NCBI GenBank assembly: GCA_964512645.1
Contig: CAZEJS010000013.1
Span: 1-64,000 of the forward strand
Direction of reading: 5' to 3'
Origin: CAZEJS01 sp964512645
Lineage (GTDB): Bacteria; Actinomycetota; Geothermincolia; Fen-727; Anoxymicrobiaceae
DNA length: 64,000 nt
Positions 1 to 8,039 of the stretch are shown here, piece after piece (position 1 is the stretch's first letter; each line of letters begins with the position of its first letter). Below the pieces are notes generated by a model that saw only the letters and a program-made list of their open reading frames with translations, searched no databases and had not been told where the DNA came from. Position numbers and translations under genes: made by a program.

Positions 1-437
1 ACTTCTTCGGGAGTTCGGTGAGTGGCAACAAGAAGAACGACAAGACCAACGATAATTAGACCCACCACACCAGCCGAGATGTAAGCACCTTTCCTGAACT
101 TCGGGTTTTTCCACCACGTTGCTATTTTCTTTCCAGTTTGTTTACTCCAACAAAACCCAGATTTACCTCCCGCAACTACGGCTTTGCCAGCCTTCTTGGT
201 TGCTTCTCTTAGAACTTCCCCAGCAGGTTTTGTAAGAGTAGACGTTGGTGACTCAACATTTGAATGAGCCGTAGGCTCTTGAGGTATGCCTGACTTACTG
301 ACAACTGGTTCAGCAACAACTTCTTCTGTAGGCTCTGGAACAGGTAAGTCAGATTTACAGTACTTACACTTTATCGCTTCCGCTTTTATCCATTCGGCGC
401 AGAATGGACATTTCTTCATTTCGTCTTGTTCATCCAT
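1..437 (-). CDS. Zinc-ribbon membrane protein, cut by left window edge
   Basis: The frame is open to the left edge, so the C-terminus is missing. The product starts M-D-E-Q-D-E-M-K-K and has a double CxxC zinc ribbon (C10, C13, C24, C27). A Pro/Glu/Ser-rich linker and a basic Lys-rich stretch follow, then one hydrophobic helix close to the edge and a T-P-E-E motif. The next gene upstream (449-976) has the same plan and the same T-P-E-E after its membrane helix, so the two look like tandem paralogues. Codon use is AT-rich, unlike the rest of the window but like its two upstream neighbours. The ATG lies 11 bases past the stop of 449-976, suggesting co-transcription. Function unknown; the layout suggests a single-pass protein with a cytoplasmic zinc ribbon and an external domain. 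Confidence 0.75.
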   Translation of the reverse strand, partial: MDEQDEMKKCPFCAEWIKAEAIKCKYCKSDLPVPEPTEEVVAEPVVSKSGIPQEPTAHSNVESPTSTLTKPAGEVLREATKKAGKAVVAGGKSGFCWSKQTGKKIATWWKNPKFRKGAYISAGVVGLIIVGLVVLLVATHRTPEE

Positions 438-448
438 CTAAAACCCCT

Positions 449-976
449 TTACATACCCGCCAAGTCCCATTTCCATCTTCCGTTTTCCCTGACGAAAGGA
501 AAATCTATTATTTCATCAGATTCATTGTTAGTTTCAAATGTAACTATTGCGGTATCTCCGTCCTTCTTTACCTTTACTATTTCCCATTCGTCTACATTCA
601 AACTCCAGAAGTCTGATTCCCTCATGACAGTCATTACTTCTTCTTTGCTTCCTTTGGACTTGGTTTCGGAATCCAACAAATCGTACATTCCTCCAACATC
701 TTGACTTGCAATCACTGTCAACAACTTTTTTGCCGCTTCTTCTGGCGTTTCCTTCCTTCTACCCAGACCTATAAAAAGACCCAGTATCAGTCCTATGACT
801 ACCAAGACACCAATACCTATAAAGATAACTTTCTTCCAAACTGCTTTATTTTGCGCTTCCTTTTCAACAGGATTCGTTTCTGTAGTATTCAAATCAGAAT
901 CACAATGCTTACACTTGATTGCTTCACTCTTAATTGTTTCTTTACAGTAAGGACACTTTTTTTCGTCAGGTTCCAT
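449..976 (-). CDS. Zinc-ribbon single-pass membrane protein with NTF2-like external domain
   Basis: 175 residues. The N-terminal zinc ribbon is CxxC-x10-CxxC (C8, C11, C22, C25). A charged linker leads to one membrane helix at about residues 50-72. The outer domain, about 77-175, begins T-P-E-E-A-A-K-K-L-L and ends in a W-K-W motif, resembling the small DUF4878/lumazine-binding-like (NTF2-fold) domains of bacterial membrane proteins; that link is by pattern only. It lies 39 bases downstream of the IS607-type recombinase gene on the same strand and just upstream of a partial paralogue. AT-rich codon use marks it as part of the foreign segment at 1-1640. Specific function unknown. Confidence 0.8.
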   Translation of the reverse strand: MEPDEKKCPYCKETIKSEAIKCKHCDSDLNTTETNPVEKEAQNKAVWKKVIFIGIGVLVVIGLILGLFIGLGRRKETPEEAAKKLLTVIASQDVGGMYDLLDSETKSKGSKEEVMTVMRESDFWSLNVDEWEIVKVKKDGDTAIVTFETNNESDEIIDFPFVRENGRWKWDLAGM

Positions 977-1015
977 TATTTCTTCCCCTGTACCTCGATG
1001 TACTTTCTCACCATT

Positions 1016-1612
1016 TTACTCCTTATTCGGTTCCCCGAGTTCCCGAAGCATTTCCAATACTTTATTGGCCCTGTTCCTAGCCCCGCGTTTCCCGTAAATT
1101 CTGGCACACATAGAAGTAACAACATCAATGAAGTCCTGCCACAAGTCAGCAGTTTCTTCCGTCTGGTCGGCAACCACGATTTTTCGTTTTTGGGCTGAAA
1201 GAGAAGATTCAATATACTCGAACCCGAACCTTGCCAGCCTGTCTTTATGTTCTACAAGGATTAAACCTATTTCGGGGTCGGAGAGGATTTTCAGGAGTTT
1301 CTTCCTGCGACCATTAAGACCAGAACCCACTTCGGTCACTACGTCTTTCACTTCCCACCCTTTTGCCGATGCGAAGTTCTTTAAGCGTTCGGCTTGGCGT
1401 TCAAGGTCTTCCTTCTGGTCGTGTCCAGATACTCGGCAGTAGATGACAACGGAACTATTGGATTCGGGGATTTCGGGCTTTTCGGGGGGATAGACAAGAA
1501 TAGTTCCTGTAGGGAGTTGTTCGGCTGGTACGGGTAGTTTGCCTGCGTGGAACCAGCGCAGTGCCGTCCAGTATGAGATTCCCTGCGTTTCAGCCCAATC
1601 TCGTATCTTCAT
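1016..1612 (-). CDS. tnpA: IS607-family serine recombinase (TnpA)
   Basis: 198 residues. The first about 45 residues form a MerR-like helix-turn-helix (I-R-D-W-A, then G-I-S-Y-W-T-A-L-R-W-F), and the rest is a small serine-recombinase domain starting V-V-I-Y-C-R-V-S with nucleophile S62. This N-terminal DNA-binding plus C-terminal catalytic order is the hallmark of IS607 transposases, which move through a circular intermediate and leave no terminal inverted repeats. IS607 elements usually carry tnpB directly after tnpA; here the following genes are two zinc-ribbon membrane proteins and no TnpB is visible. The protein looks full length with catalytic motifs intact. Composition is AT-rich, consistent with recent acquisition. 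The family call is firm; whether it is active is unknown. Confidence 0.88.
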   Translation of the reverse strand: MKIRDWAETQGISYWTALRWFHAGKLPVPAEQLPTGTILVYPPEKPEIPESNSSVVIYCRVSGHDQKEDLERQAERLKNFASAKGWEVKDVVTEVGSGLNGRRKKLLKILSDPEIGLILVEHKDRLARFGFEYIESSLSAQKRKIVVADQTEETADLWQDFIDVVTSMCARIYGKRGARNRANKVLEMLRELGEPNKE

Positions 1613-1826
1613 TATGCTTACATATTAGGACTGATGCTAATGTTTGTCAAGGATTTGTGGAACTGTTGGTAACCCTCCCGGTTGGGCTCGAGGGACCAGG
1701 GCCGCCATCCCCTTTCCGCTCCTACCATATCAGGAGACGGCGACATCGGAAAACGGCGTTGGCGCCGTTCCGGGGCGCCGTTCCGGGTGTTTCCCGGCGG
1801 AGGCGGGCCGAACCGCCGGTCCGGGC

Positions 1827-1857
1827 TTGACCGGGGCAAGGCCGCCTGTGTTATTAA
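1827..1857 (+). promoter_or_regulatory. Possible promoter of the Ser/Thr kinase gene
   Basis: TTGACC at 1827-1832 is followed by the only AT-rich patch in the region, with TATTAA at 1852-1857. The spacing of 19 is longer than ideal. The kinase ATG follows at 1925, preceded by GGAAGG. The 1641-1924 stretch otherwise shows no gene I can support. Confidence 0.3.
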
Positions 1858-1924
1858 TTATGGGAGACCGACCCTGGATTGTCATGAATGCGGCAGGATT
1901 CTTGCACCCGGAAGGCAGCGTGCC

Positions 1925-4027
1925 ATGAGCATCACCTGTCCCGCCTGTGGGACCGAACTCTCCGATCGCGCGTCTTTCTGCATCAACTGCGGCGCCCCGA
2001 CCTCTCGGGCCGCGTCCGTTCCACCCGGTAGCGGCGCCCGGTCCGCCGAGGATGCCGGCCCTGAAGCCGGAACGGGGAGCGCCCCGGGCGATGGGCCCGG
2101 CGGGCAGGGCTCCCCCGGCACCCTGCTGAAGCCGGCGGCGCCCGCACCCGGCAAGGGCGGCCCTTCGCCCGTCCCCCACCCGGAGTACTACGGGCGGTAC
2201 CGCGTCCTCAGGGAGGTCGGCAGGGGGGCCATGGGGATCGTTTACCTCGCGAGGGACGACAGGATAGGCCGCAGCGTCGCCGTCAAGGCCCTGCACATAG
2301 ACGAGCGGCTCCCGGACACGGACAAAGAGGAGATAAGGGAGCGCTTCGAGCGGGAAGCCCGGGCGGCGGGGGTCCTCTCTCACGCCAGCATCGTCACCAT
2401 CTACGACGTGGGCGAGCAGGACGGCACGCCTTACATCGCCATGGAGTACCTCGAAGGGGCGACCCTGAGCGAAGCGACCGCCGAAGGGCCCATGTCCATA
2501 CCACGGGCCGTCTCCGTCATCGAGCAGGTGCTGTCGGCCCTCTCCTACGCCCATGAACACGAGGTGGTGCACCGGGACATAAAACCGGACAACGTGTTCG
2601 TGCTTCCCGACGGCAGGGTCAAGGTGGCGGACTTCGGCATAGCGCGGCTGCGCTCCTCTTCGACGATGACCCGGGTCGGACAGGTGATGGGGACGCCGGG
2701 GTACATGAGCCCCGAGCAGGTCAAGGGCGAGCCGGTGGGGCCGGCCAGCGACATCTTCTCCACGGGCGTGCTCTTCTACGAGCTGCTCACCGGCACCGCG
2801 GCCTTCTCGTCCACATCCACCACCAGCATCATGTACAAGATAGTCCACGAGGAGCCCCGGCTCATCCACCTGGTGAACCCCGGCGTGCCCCCGAACCTCG
2901 AGGCGGTCATAGCCAGGGCCATGGCCAAGAACCCGGCGGCGCGTTACCGGAGCGCTTCCGACATGAAGTCGGACATCGAGACCGGGGCCTCGCCCCCCGC
3001 CCCCGCGCGGCAGGTCGCCTACGACGGCACGGTGCTGCGCACCACCCCGGTACCCCAATCCCCGCCGGCGGCGGCCTACCCCGGGGCGCCGGCGCCGGGA
3101 GCGAAGAAGAGGGTCGGCCTGGCGATCGGCGCGGCGGTCGCCGGGGCGGCGCTGCTGGCGGCGGTGGCCGTGGCGCTGATGCTGGTGAAGCCGTGGGAGA
3201 AGAAGGTCGTCCTCACCATCACCAATCCCAAAGACCGGAAGGTGGTCAACCCGGTGACCGTGGTGGTGGACGCCGAGAACCCCTCCAGGATAGCCAGGCT
3301 GGAGATAACGGTGGACGGGGAGGTTCGCAGGACCCTGGAGTCCCGGCCGTTCGAGGCCCAGGTGGACGTGGGGGCCGGCAAACACACCATCATGGTCACG
3401 GCCTATGCGAAGGACAACTCCAGGCTGGACAGCAAGACGATCTCCGTCTCGGCGGCGGCCGCGATGGCGGAGGAGCAGACTCCCCAGGACGGGGGCGCCC
3501 CCACGGGCGGGGGCGGGGGCGAAGGCCCTCCCCCGGAGACGGAGACCCCGCAGAACTACTTCGCCGGCGGGGCGCCGGAGACGTACCACAACGCCGCCTA
3601 CTCCTACACCATCAACTACCCCACCGGCTGGCGGAAGACCGAGGAGCAGCGGGACTACGGCTACCGCGTCAAGTGGTGGAGCCCCGACGGGCACATGTAC
3701 TTCCTGATAGATGCCAGCCCCAGGGGCGCCGGCGACGAGACGCCCTATTCCTCGGCCCGGGGGGTCGCCCAGGCCTACGAGGGGAAGGCGGGGTACCGCC
3801 TCATAAGCATGGACCCGCCGGGTGGCTCGAGGTGCATCTGGGAGTTCGCGATAACCTGCATCGAGGACGATTTCTACAAGGGCCAGACCGTCCACAAATG
3901 CGACTGCTTCTTCAACGAGGGCGCTTACAGCTACGCCGTCCTGCTGGCGGGAAAGCCGGGCAACTACCAGGTGAACAGGGAGTCCTTCATCCGTGAGATA
4001 CTGGACACGTTCCGGCCGGGCACCTGA
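1925..4027 (+). CDS. Zinc-ribbon receptor Ser/Thr protein kinase (PknB type)
   Basis: The start is ATG 1925 with GGAAGG nine bases upstream; the frame is open further upstream but has no ribosome site. The product is 700 residues. A zinc ribbon (C5, C8, C19, C22) is followed by a Pro/Gly linker and then a Hanks-type kinase domain at about 92-355. The kinase has a Gly-rich loop (G-R-G-A-M-G), lysine K121, H-R-D-I-K-P-D-N with D218, D-F-G at 236-238, and a G-T-P-G-Y-M-S-P-E activation segment. A membrane helix lies at about 397-420. Outside are an Ig-like beta domain and a C-terminal PsbP-like domain (Y-S-Y-T-I-N-Y-P-T-G-W). There are no PASTA repeats, so it probably senses something other than peptidoglycan. 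No phosphatase gene is nearby. Kinase assignment is firm; ligand and targets are unknown. Confidence 0.92.
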   Translation: MSITCPACGTELSDRASFCINCGAPTSRAASVPPGSGARSAEDAGPEAGTGSAPGDGPGGQGSPGTLLKPAAPAPGKGGPSPVPHPEYYGRYRVLREVGRGAMGIVYLARDDRIGRSVAVKALHIDERLPDTDKEEIRERFEREARAAGVLSHASIVTIYDVGEQDGTPYIAMEYLEGATLSEATAEGPMSIPRAVSVIEQVLSALSYAHEHEVVHRDIKPDNVFVLPDGRVKVADFGIARLRSSSTMTRVGQVMGTPGYMSPEQVKGEPVGPASDIFSTGVLFYELLTGTAAFSSTSTTSIMYKIVHEEPRLIHLVNPGVPPNLEAVIARAMAKNPAARYRSASDMKSDIETGASPPAPARQVAYDGTVLRTTPVPQSPPAAAYPGAPAPGAKKRVGLAIGAAVAGAALLAAVAVALMLVKPWEKKVVLTITNPKDRKVVNPVTVVVDAENPSRIARLEITVDGEVRRTLESRPFEAQVDVGAGKHTIMVTAYAKDNSRLDSKTISVSAAAAMAEEQTPQDGGAPTGGGGGEGPPPETETPQNYFAGGAPETYHNAAYSYTINYPTGWRKTEEQRDYGYRVKWWSPDGHMYFLIDASPRGAGDETPYSSARGVAQAYEGKAGYRLISMDPPGGSRCIWEFAITCIEDDFYKGQTVHKCDCFFNEGAYSYAVLLAGKPGNYQVNRESFIREILDTFRPGT

Positions 4028-4060
4028 AGGCCCCGCGCCTCCCGGGGAGTGAAGGCCCAG

Positions 4061-4150
4061 CGCCGCCGGGCTCCGCAAAGACCCCCGCACCCCCTGGCTT
4101 GCAAAGACCCCCGCGCCGCCGGGCTCCGCAAAGATCCCCGCACCCCCTGG
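4061..4150. repeat. 37-bp direct repeat, two copies 53 bp apart
   Basis: Positions 4061-4097 and 4114-4150 are identical except one base (accc versus atcc). They fill the gap between the convergent kinase and SbcC-like genes. The unit is GC-rich and non-coding. Confidence 0.85.
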
Positions 4151-4160
4151 CCGGGCGCGT

Positions 4161-6875
4161 TTACCGCGAGGTCAATTCCTGGAGGTCGATGAACCGCGCG
4201 CCGGTCAGCGCCCCGTACTTCTCCGGGTGACAGGTCAGGACCAGTATCTGGAGGGTGGAGACGAGCTCCTCCAGGATCGTCAGGATGCGCGCGAACCTGG
4301 GGGAATCGGTGGCCGTGAGCGCGTCGTCCAGCACCACCAACTGCCTCTCTTCGCCGGCCAGCACCTGGGCCAGGGCGAGCCTTACGGCGAAGTGGACCTG
4401 CTCCTGCTCCCCTCCGGAGAGGTTGCCGATTCCGACATCCACCGCCCCCTCCAGCTTCGGGTCCACGGCGCTGGGGGTGAACCCGTCGCTCAACTGGAGG
4501 TCGCCGAACCTGGCGCCGGCGATTCTCCGCATGAACCGCGTGGCCGCCTCCTCCACGGGGAGCGCGACCGCGGAGAGCGCTTCCTCCCGGCAGTCGAGGA
4601 CGGTGTCGTGGAGGAGCTTGATGGCCCGCGCCCGGGTCGTCTCCCTGGCCAGGCGCTCTTCGAGGGAGTTCCGTTCCTCCTCCAGGGCCGCGAGCTTCGA
4701 ATAGCCGCCTTCGCTGGCAAGCTGCTGCAGGCGGCCCTCCTCGGCCTTCTGGCCGGCGAGCGCTTCCTCGGCCCTCTTTTCCGCTGCCTCGAGGGTCCTC
4801 TCCAGCATCTCCACTTCCTTCACCGGGTCGCCCGGGTAAGCTTCCAGCGCCCTGTCCGCTTCGGCAAGCGCCGCCCTGGCGGCGTCCCACTCCAGGGCAA
4901 TCTCCTCCAGCCTGCCGCGCCGGGTCTCGTCGTCCAGGCCGTCGGCCTGCTGCTCCTCGAGCTTCTTCCGTATGTCGTCCAGCCGTTCGGAGAGCTTCTC
5001 CAGCTCCGAGGCCACCGCGGCCCTCCGCCCTTCGACCGCCATCAGCGCGGCCTGGGCGGTGTCCATGGCGGCTTCCGTCTCCTCCACCCGGGAAACGAAG
5101 CTGTTCCTCATCTCCAGCGCCGCAGCGTCGAGGGCGTCGCAGTCAGGGAGGCTCTCCTCCCAACCGGCGTGGGCGGCCTCCAGCTCTTTGACCAGGGCGG
5201 CCGCCTTCGCCGCCTGCTGCTCTATCTCCTCCGGGGTCTCGCCGGCGAGCAGGGTCTCCAGGGCGGTGCTGGCCTCGCCGATCCTCTTTTCCAGGTCCTT
5301 AGCCGTCTCCTGGAGGTTCTCGAGCTTCCGGATGTCCGCCGTTCCGAACTCCCGCGTCATCTCTTCGATGCTGCGTTCCCTGGAGGAGATCTTCTCCCTG
5401 AGGGTTACGACGTCGCTCTCCGGGCCCCATGCCCTGACATGGGCCAGCCCCTCTATGTCGATCGCCACCTCCGGGGCCCCTTTCGCCTGCTGCGGCACGC
5501 CTTTCTTGAGCGGCAGCTCGCCGGGGTCTTCGCCGGCGATGACGCTCATCCGGGAATCTTGCGCGGGCGTTATCTCCAGGGTGATGAGCGAGGCGTCGAG
5601 CAGCACCCGGGCTTCGTCCTTCTCCTTCACCGCCCTGCGGAGCTTCCTCAACAGCGTGGAGTCCGGCGCGACCAGCTCGCTGCGCTCCCTGGTCACCTCC
5701 TCCAGGGCCTTTCCGGCTTCGCCTACCTTCGCCAGGGTGTCCCGGAGCTTGTTGAGCTTCTCCAGTTCGCCCACGTACCGGCGCGCTTCCTGGGCGTCCT
5801 GCTGGGCACGGTCCACCTTCTGCCTGTCTTTCCGGGCGAGGTCGAGGGCGTGCCGCAGCTCCGCCACGCGGGCCTTGCGCTCGTCGCGCTCGCGGGAGTG
5901 GGCCGGAAGGACGTCTTCCAGTTCGGCAATGCGCTTCTCCGCCGCGTCGCGCTCCTTCCTGGTCGCGGCGATCGAGTCTATGCGCTGTGTCAGCTCCTTG
6001 TGGCGGGCTTCGGCGGTGATGACCTTCTGCTCCTGCTCGTTGCGTTTCGACAGCAGGCCGGCGTATTCGGACGCCGCCTTCTGGGCGCCCTTGAGTTCTT
6101 CGGCCGTTGTCCGAGCGGTCATCGAGGCCTGGTCCCTGGTGGCGCGCAGGTCTTCGACGCCGCGGCTGGCGTCCTCGAAGGCCGCGGCGGATGCCGCAGC
6201 CTCCTCCACCTGCCGGGAAAGCTCGGCAGCCCGGGCTTCCAGGCCGGGGAGGTCGGGGGACCCCTGCCCTTTTCTCGGCGAGCCCCTGGAAGTGAAGTAG
6301 GTGTCGTGAAGCGCGTTCACCTTCGCCTCCAGGGCGCCCACCTCGTGGCCGCCGCCCACCTGCGCGCCGAGGGAGCGGTAGATGTTGGCCACCATGTCCT
6401 CGGAGATGGAATCCAGGCCCATCCTTCCCTGGGGCGCCCAGAGCACCTGGCAGATCCCCTGGTGGACGAGGTTGCTGAGGCCGCGGCCGGGGGCTTTGCC
6501 GAGGAGCAGCTCGCGCACCCTGTCGTTCGCGGCATCCCCCTCCGCGAGCATGGTGAAGCCCGCGCCCTCTTTTCGATAGAGCTCGGATGCCGGGTGGTCG
6601 ATGAACCGTTTGACGACGCGGTAATCCGCGCCGCCGGAGTGGAACTCGACCGTGACTTCGGGTGCGAGTTCCCGGCCCCACGGCTTTATCTCGTCAACCT
6701 GCTGGCCCTTGACGCGGTGCCCGTCGAAGAGGCCCCTGAGCATCGCCTCGAAGATGGTGGACTTCCCCCGGGCGTTGGGGGCGTGTATGACGTTGAGGCC
6801 TTCGGACATCGGGCCTATCTCCACCGGATCGACGTAGCAGCGCCAGCCGCGCAGTGAGACCGACCTGAGTATCAT
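4161..6875 (-). CDS. SbcC/Rad50-like SMC-type ATPase
   Basis: 904 residues. The N-terminal ATPase half has the P-loop A-P-N-A-R-G-K-S-T, with Ala where Gly is usual. The centre (about 210-770) is heptad-rich coiled coil full of E/K/R/A/L. The C-terminal half has the ABC signature L-S-G-G-E-Q-E-Q at about residue 815 and Walker B L-V-V-L-D-D about 30 residues later. There is no CxxC in the middle of the coil, so it lacks the zinc hook of classical SbcC/Rad50. It overlaps the end of the SbcD-like gene by four bases, so the pair is translationally coupled. By family knowledge such pairs process DNA ends and hairpins. Its subfamily (SbcC, YhaN-like or other) is not settled. Confidence 0.85.
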   Translation of the reverse strand: MILRSVSLRGWRCYVDPVEIGPMSEGLNVIHAPNARGKSTIFEAMLRGLFDGHRVKGQQVDEIKPWGRELAPEVTVEFHSGGADYRVVKRFIDHPASELYRKEGAGFTMLAEGDAANDRVRELLLGKAPGRGLSNLVHQGICQVLWAPQGRMGLDSISEDMVANIYRSLGAQVGGGHEVGALEAKVNALHDTYFTSRGSPRKGQGSPDLPGLEARAAELSRQVEEAAASAAAFEDASRGVEDLRATRDQASMTARTTAEELKGAQKAASEYAGLLSKRNEQEQKVITAEARHKELTQRIDSIAATRKERDAAEKRIAELEDVLPAHSRERDERKARVAELRHALDLARKDRQKVDRAQQDAQEARRYVGELEKLNKLRDTLAKVGEAGKALEEVTRERSELVAPDSTLLRKLRRAVKEKDEARVLLDASLITLEITPAQDSRMSVIAGEDPGELPLKKGVPQQAKGAPEVAIDIEGLAHVRAWGPESDVVTLREKISSRERSIEEMTREFGTADIRKLENLQETAKDLEKRIGEASTALETLLAGETPEEIEQQAAKAAALVKELEAAHAGWEESLPDCDALDAAALEMRNSFVSRVEETEAAMDTAQAALMAVEGRRAAVASELEKLSERLDDIRKKLEEQQADGLDDETRRGRLEEIALEWDAARAALAEADRALEAYPGDPVKEVEMLERTLEAAEKRAEEALAGQKAEEGRLQQLASEGGYSKLAALEEERNSLEERLARETTRARAIKLLHDTVLDCREEALSAVALPVEEAATRFMRRIAGARFGDLQLSDGFTPSAVDPKLEGAVDVGIGNLSGGEQEQVHFAVRLALAQVLAGEERQLVVLDDALTATDSPRFARILTILEELVSTLQILVLTCHPEKYGALTGARFIDLQELTSR

Positions 6876-7996
6876 TTCCTCACCTCCACGGCGGATGCGT
6901 AGAGCTCGAGCAGCGCCTGGGTGGCCATCTCCGGCGAGACGCCTTCGGGGCGCTCTTCACAAGCGGGGTCGGTGTACTCCAGCAGCCGCTTAGCCGCGTC
7001 CATTAGGACCCCGGGGGGGACCACCTCGAGCAGTTGTTCCGTTTCGGGCACCGGGCGCAGGTTGGAATAATCGATGCTCCCGTACAGGAAACGCGCCTCG
7101 ACAAGGTCGGACAGCCTCTCCAGCTCCCCGGCTTCCCGCAGTCTCACCAGCCCCTTGAGCACCAGGCGGATCAGCTTGTCGCCGGGCGATTCCACCTGCT
7201 CGACCTCCCGGCGCACGCGCTCGAGGTCGCCTTCCACGCTGAGTTCCTCCTCCATCGACAGCCACTCGAGCCTGCCGGTCCTGATGCGCTCCAGCACGGG
7301 CGCGCCGCCGCCGGGTTCTATCGTCACCAGCAGCGCCTGGCCGCTGTCCCTTTCCCCGAACCTGGTGGGCTCGTGTGTCCCGCAGTAGGCGGTGCGCACC
7401 GTTCCGCCGGCGCCGGCGAACTCGGCAAGCGAGTGCCAGTGGCCCAGCGCGAGGTAGTCCAGCCCCAGCCTATCGGCGGCGTCAAGGGGCACGGGGCAGT
7501 CCGGTTCCTCGGTCTGGATGCCTTCGACCGTGCCGTGGGCAAGCCCCAGTTTTATGCCTTCGGCTCCGGAGGTGTCGATCCACGCGGTGGGGTCGGCCCC
7601 GGAGTGTTTCTCCATGACCGGGCAGGGGTAGAGCGCGCCTCCGGGTATCTCCAGGGCCTCCGCGCTTTTCAGGATGCTGATATTGGCGCGGGAGTCCCAG
7701 GAGGGGTGCTCCCAGACCGAGCCGGGCACCAGGGGGTCGTGGTTGCCGGGAATGACGTAGACGGGCCCGGGAAAGCTTCCCAGTATGTCGGAGACCTTCT
7801 GGACCAGCACCCTGTCAACGCCGTTGTCCTCGAAAGTGTCGCCGGCGACGAGGAGGAACTCGGCCCCTTTTTCCGCGGCCGTTTCGATGAGCGCCACGGC
7901 GGACTCCAGCCTCGCCTCCCGCACCCTCGCGCCGGCCTCCCCGACCCGGGCCGCCTTCATCCCCATCTGCCAGTCGGCGGTGTGAACGAACCTCAT
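6872..7996 (-). CDS. SbcD/Mre11-like DNA repair nuclease
   Basis: 374 residues with the metallophosphoesterase motif series: H-T-A-D-W-Q (residues 5-10), G-D at 52-53, G-N-H-D at 84-87, H154 in L-A-H-G, and G-H-W-H at 185-188. In classical SbcD/Mre11 the first motif is D-x-H; here it is D-W-Q, so one metal ligand is changed while all others remain. Gene order nuclease then ATPase with a four-base overlap matches SbcDC operons. The start ATG at 7996 begins directly at the conserved M-R-F-V-H-T-A-D motif, as is normal. Expected to act with the downstream ATPase as a cytoplasmic DNA-end nuclease. Confidence 0.85.
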   Translation of the reverse strand: MRFVHTADWQMGMKAARVGEAGARVREARLESAVALIETAAEKGAEFLLVAGDTFEDNGVDRVLVQKVSDILGSFPGPVYVIPGNHDPLVPGSVWEHPSWDSRANISILKSAEALEIPGGALYPCPVMEKHSGADPTAWIDTSGAEGIKLGLAHGTVEGIQTEEPDCPVPLDAADRLGLDYLALGHWHSLAEFAGAGGTVRTAYCGTHEPTRFGERDSGQALLVTIEPGGGAPVLERIRTGRLEWLSMEEELSVEGDLERVRREVEQVESPGDKLIRLVLKGLVRLREAGELERLSDLVEARFLYGSIDYSNLRPVPETEQLLEVVPPGVLMDAAKRLLEYTDPACEERPEGVSPEMATQALLELYASAVEVRK

Positions 7997-8039
7997 CTGG
8001 CCTCCCCGCAGTTGCCGTCGATTGCCGCAGCCGCCGCGC

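Larger units (their letters stand above)
1..1640. mobile_element. AT-rich acquired segment with IS607-type recombinase (boundaries approximate)
   Basis: From the left edge to about base 1640 the sequence is visibly AT-rich and its three genes use A/T-ending codons; from about 1680 the sequence is strongly GC-rich. The right boundary falls just upstream of the recombinase start. The left boundary is outside the window. IS607 elements have no inverted repeats, so exact ends cannot be set from the sequence. Confidence 0.55.

Noticed and set aside
1..1640. TnpB/omegaRNA system
   Set aside because: No RuvC-type nuclease frame is present on either strand in the segment visible.
1682..1924. Kinase start at 1682
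   Set aside because: No SD and GC-rich filler sequence; the zinc ribbon starts right at ATG 1925 with GGAAGG upstream.
1730..4090. Long open frame antisense to the kinase gene (about 786 codons)
   Set aside because: A GC-bias shadow: Arg/Gly/Pro/His-rich translation with no domain, opposite a clear kinase.
4227..6857. Long open frame antisense to the SbcC-like gene (about 876 codons)
   Set aside because: Shadow of the coiled-coil gene; no domain or ribosome site.
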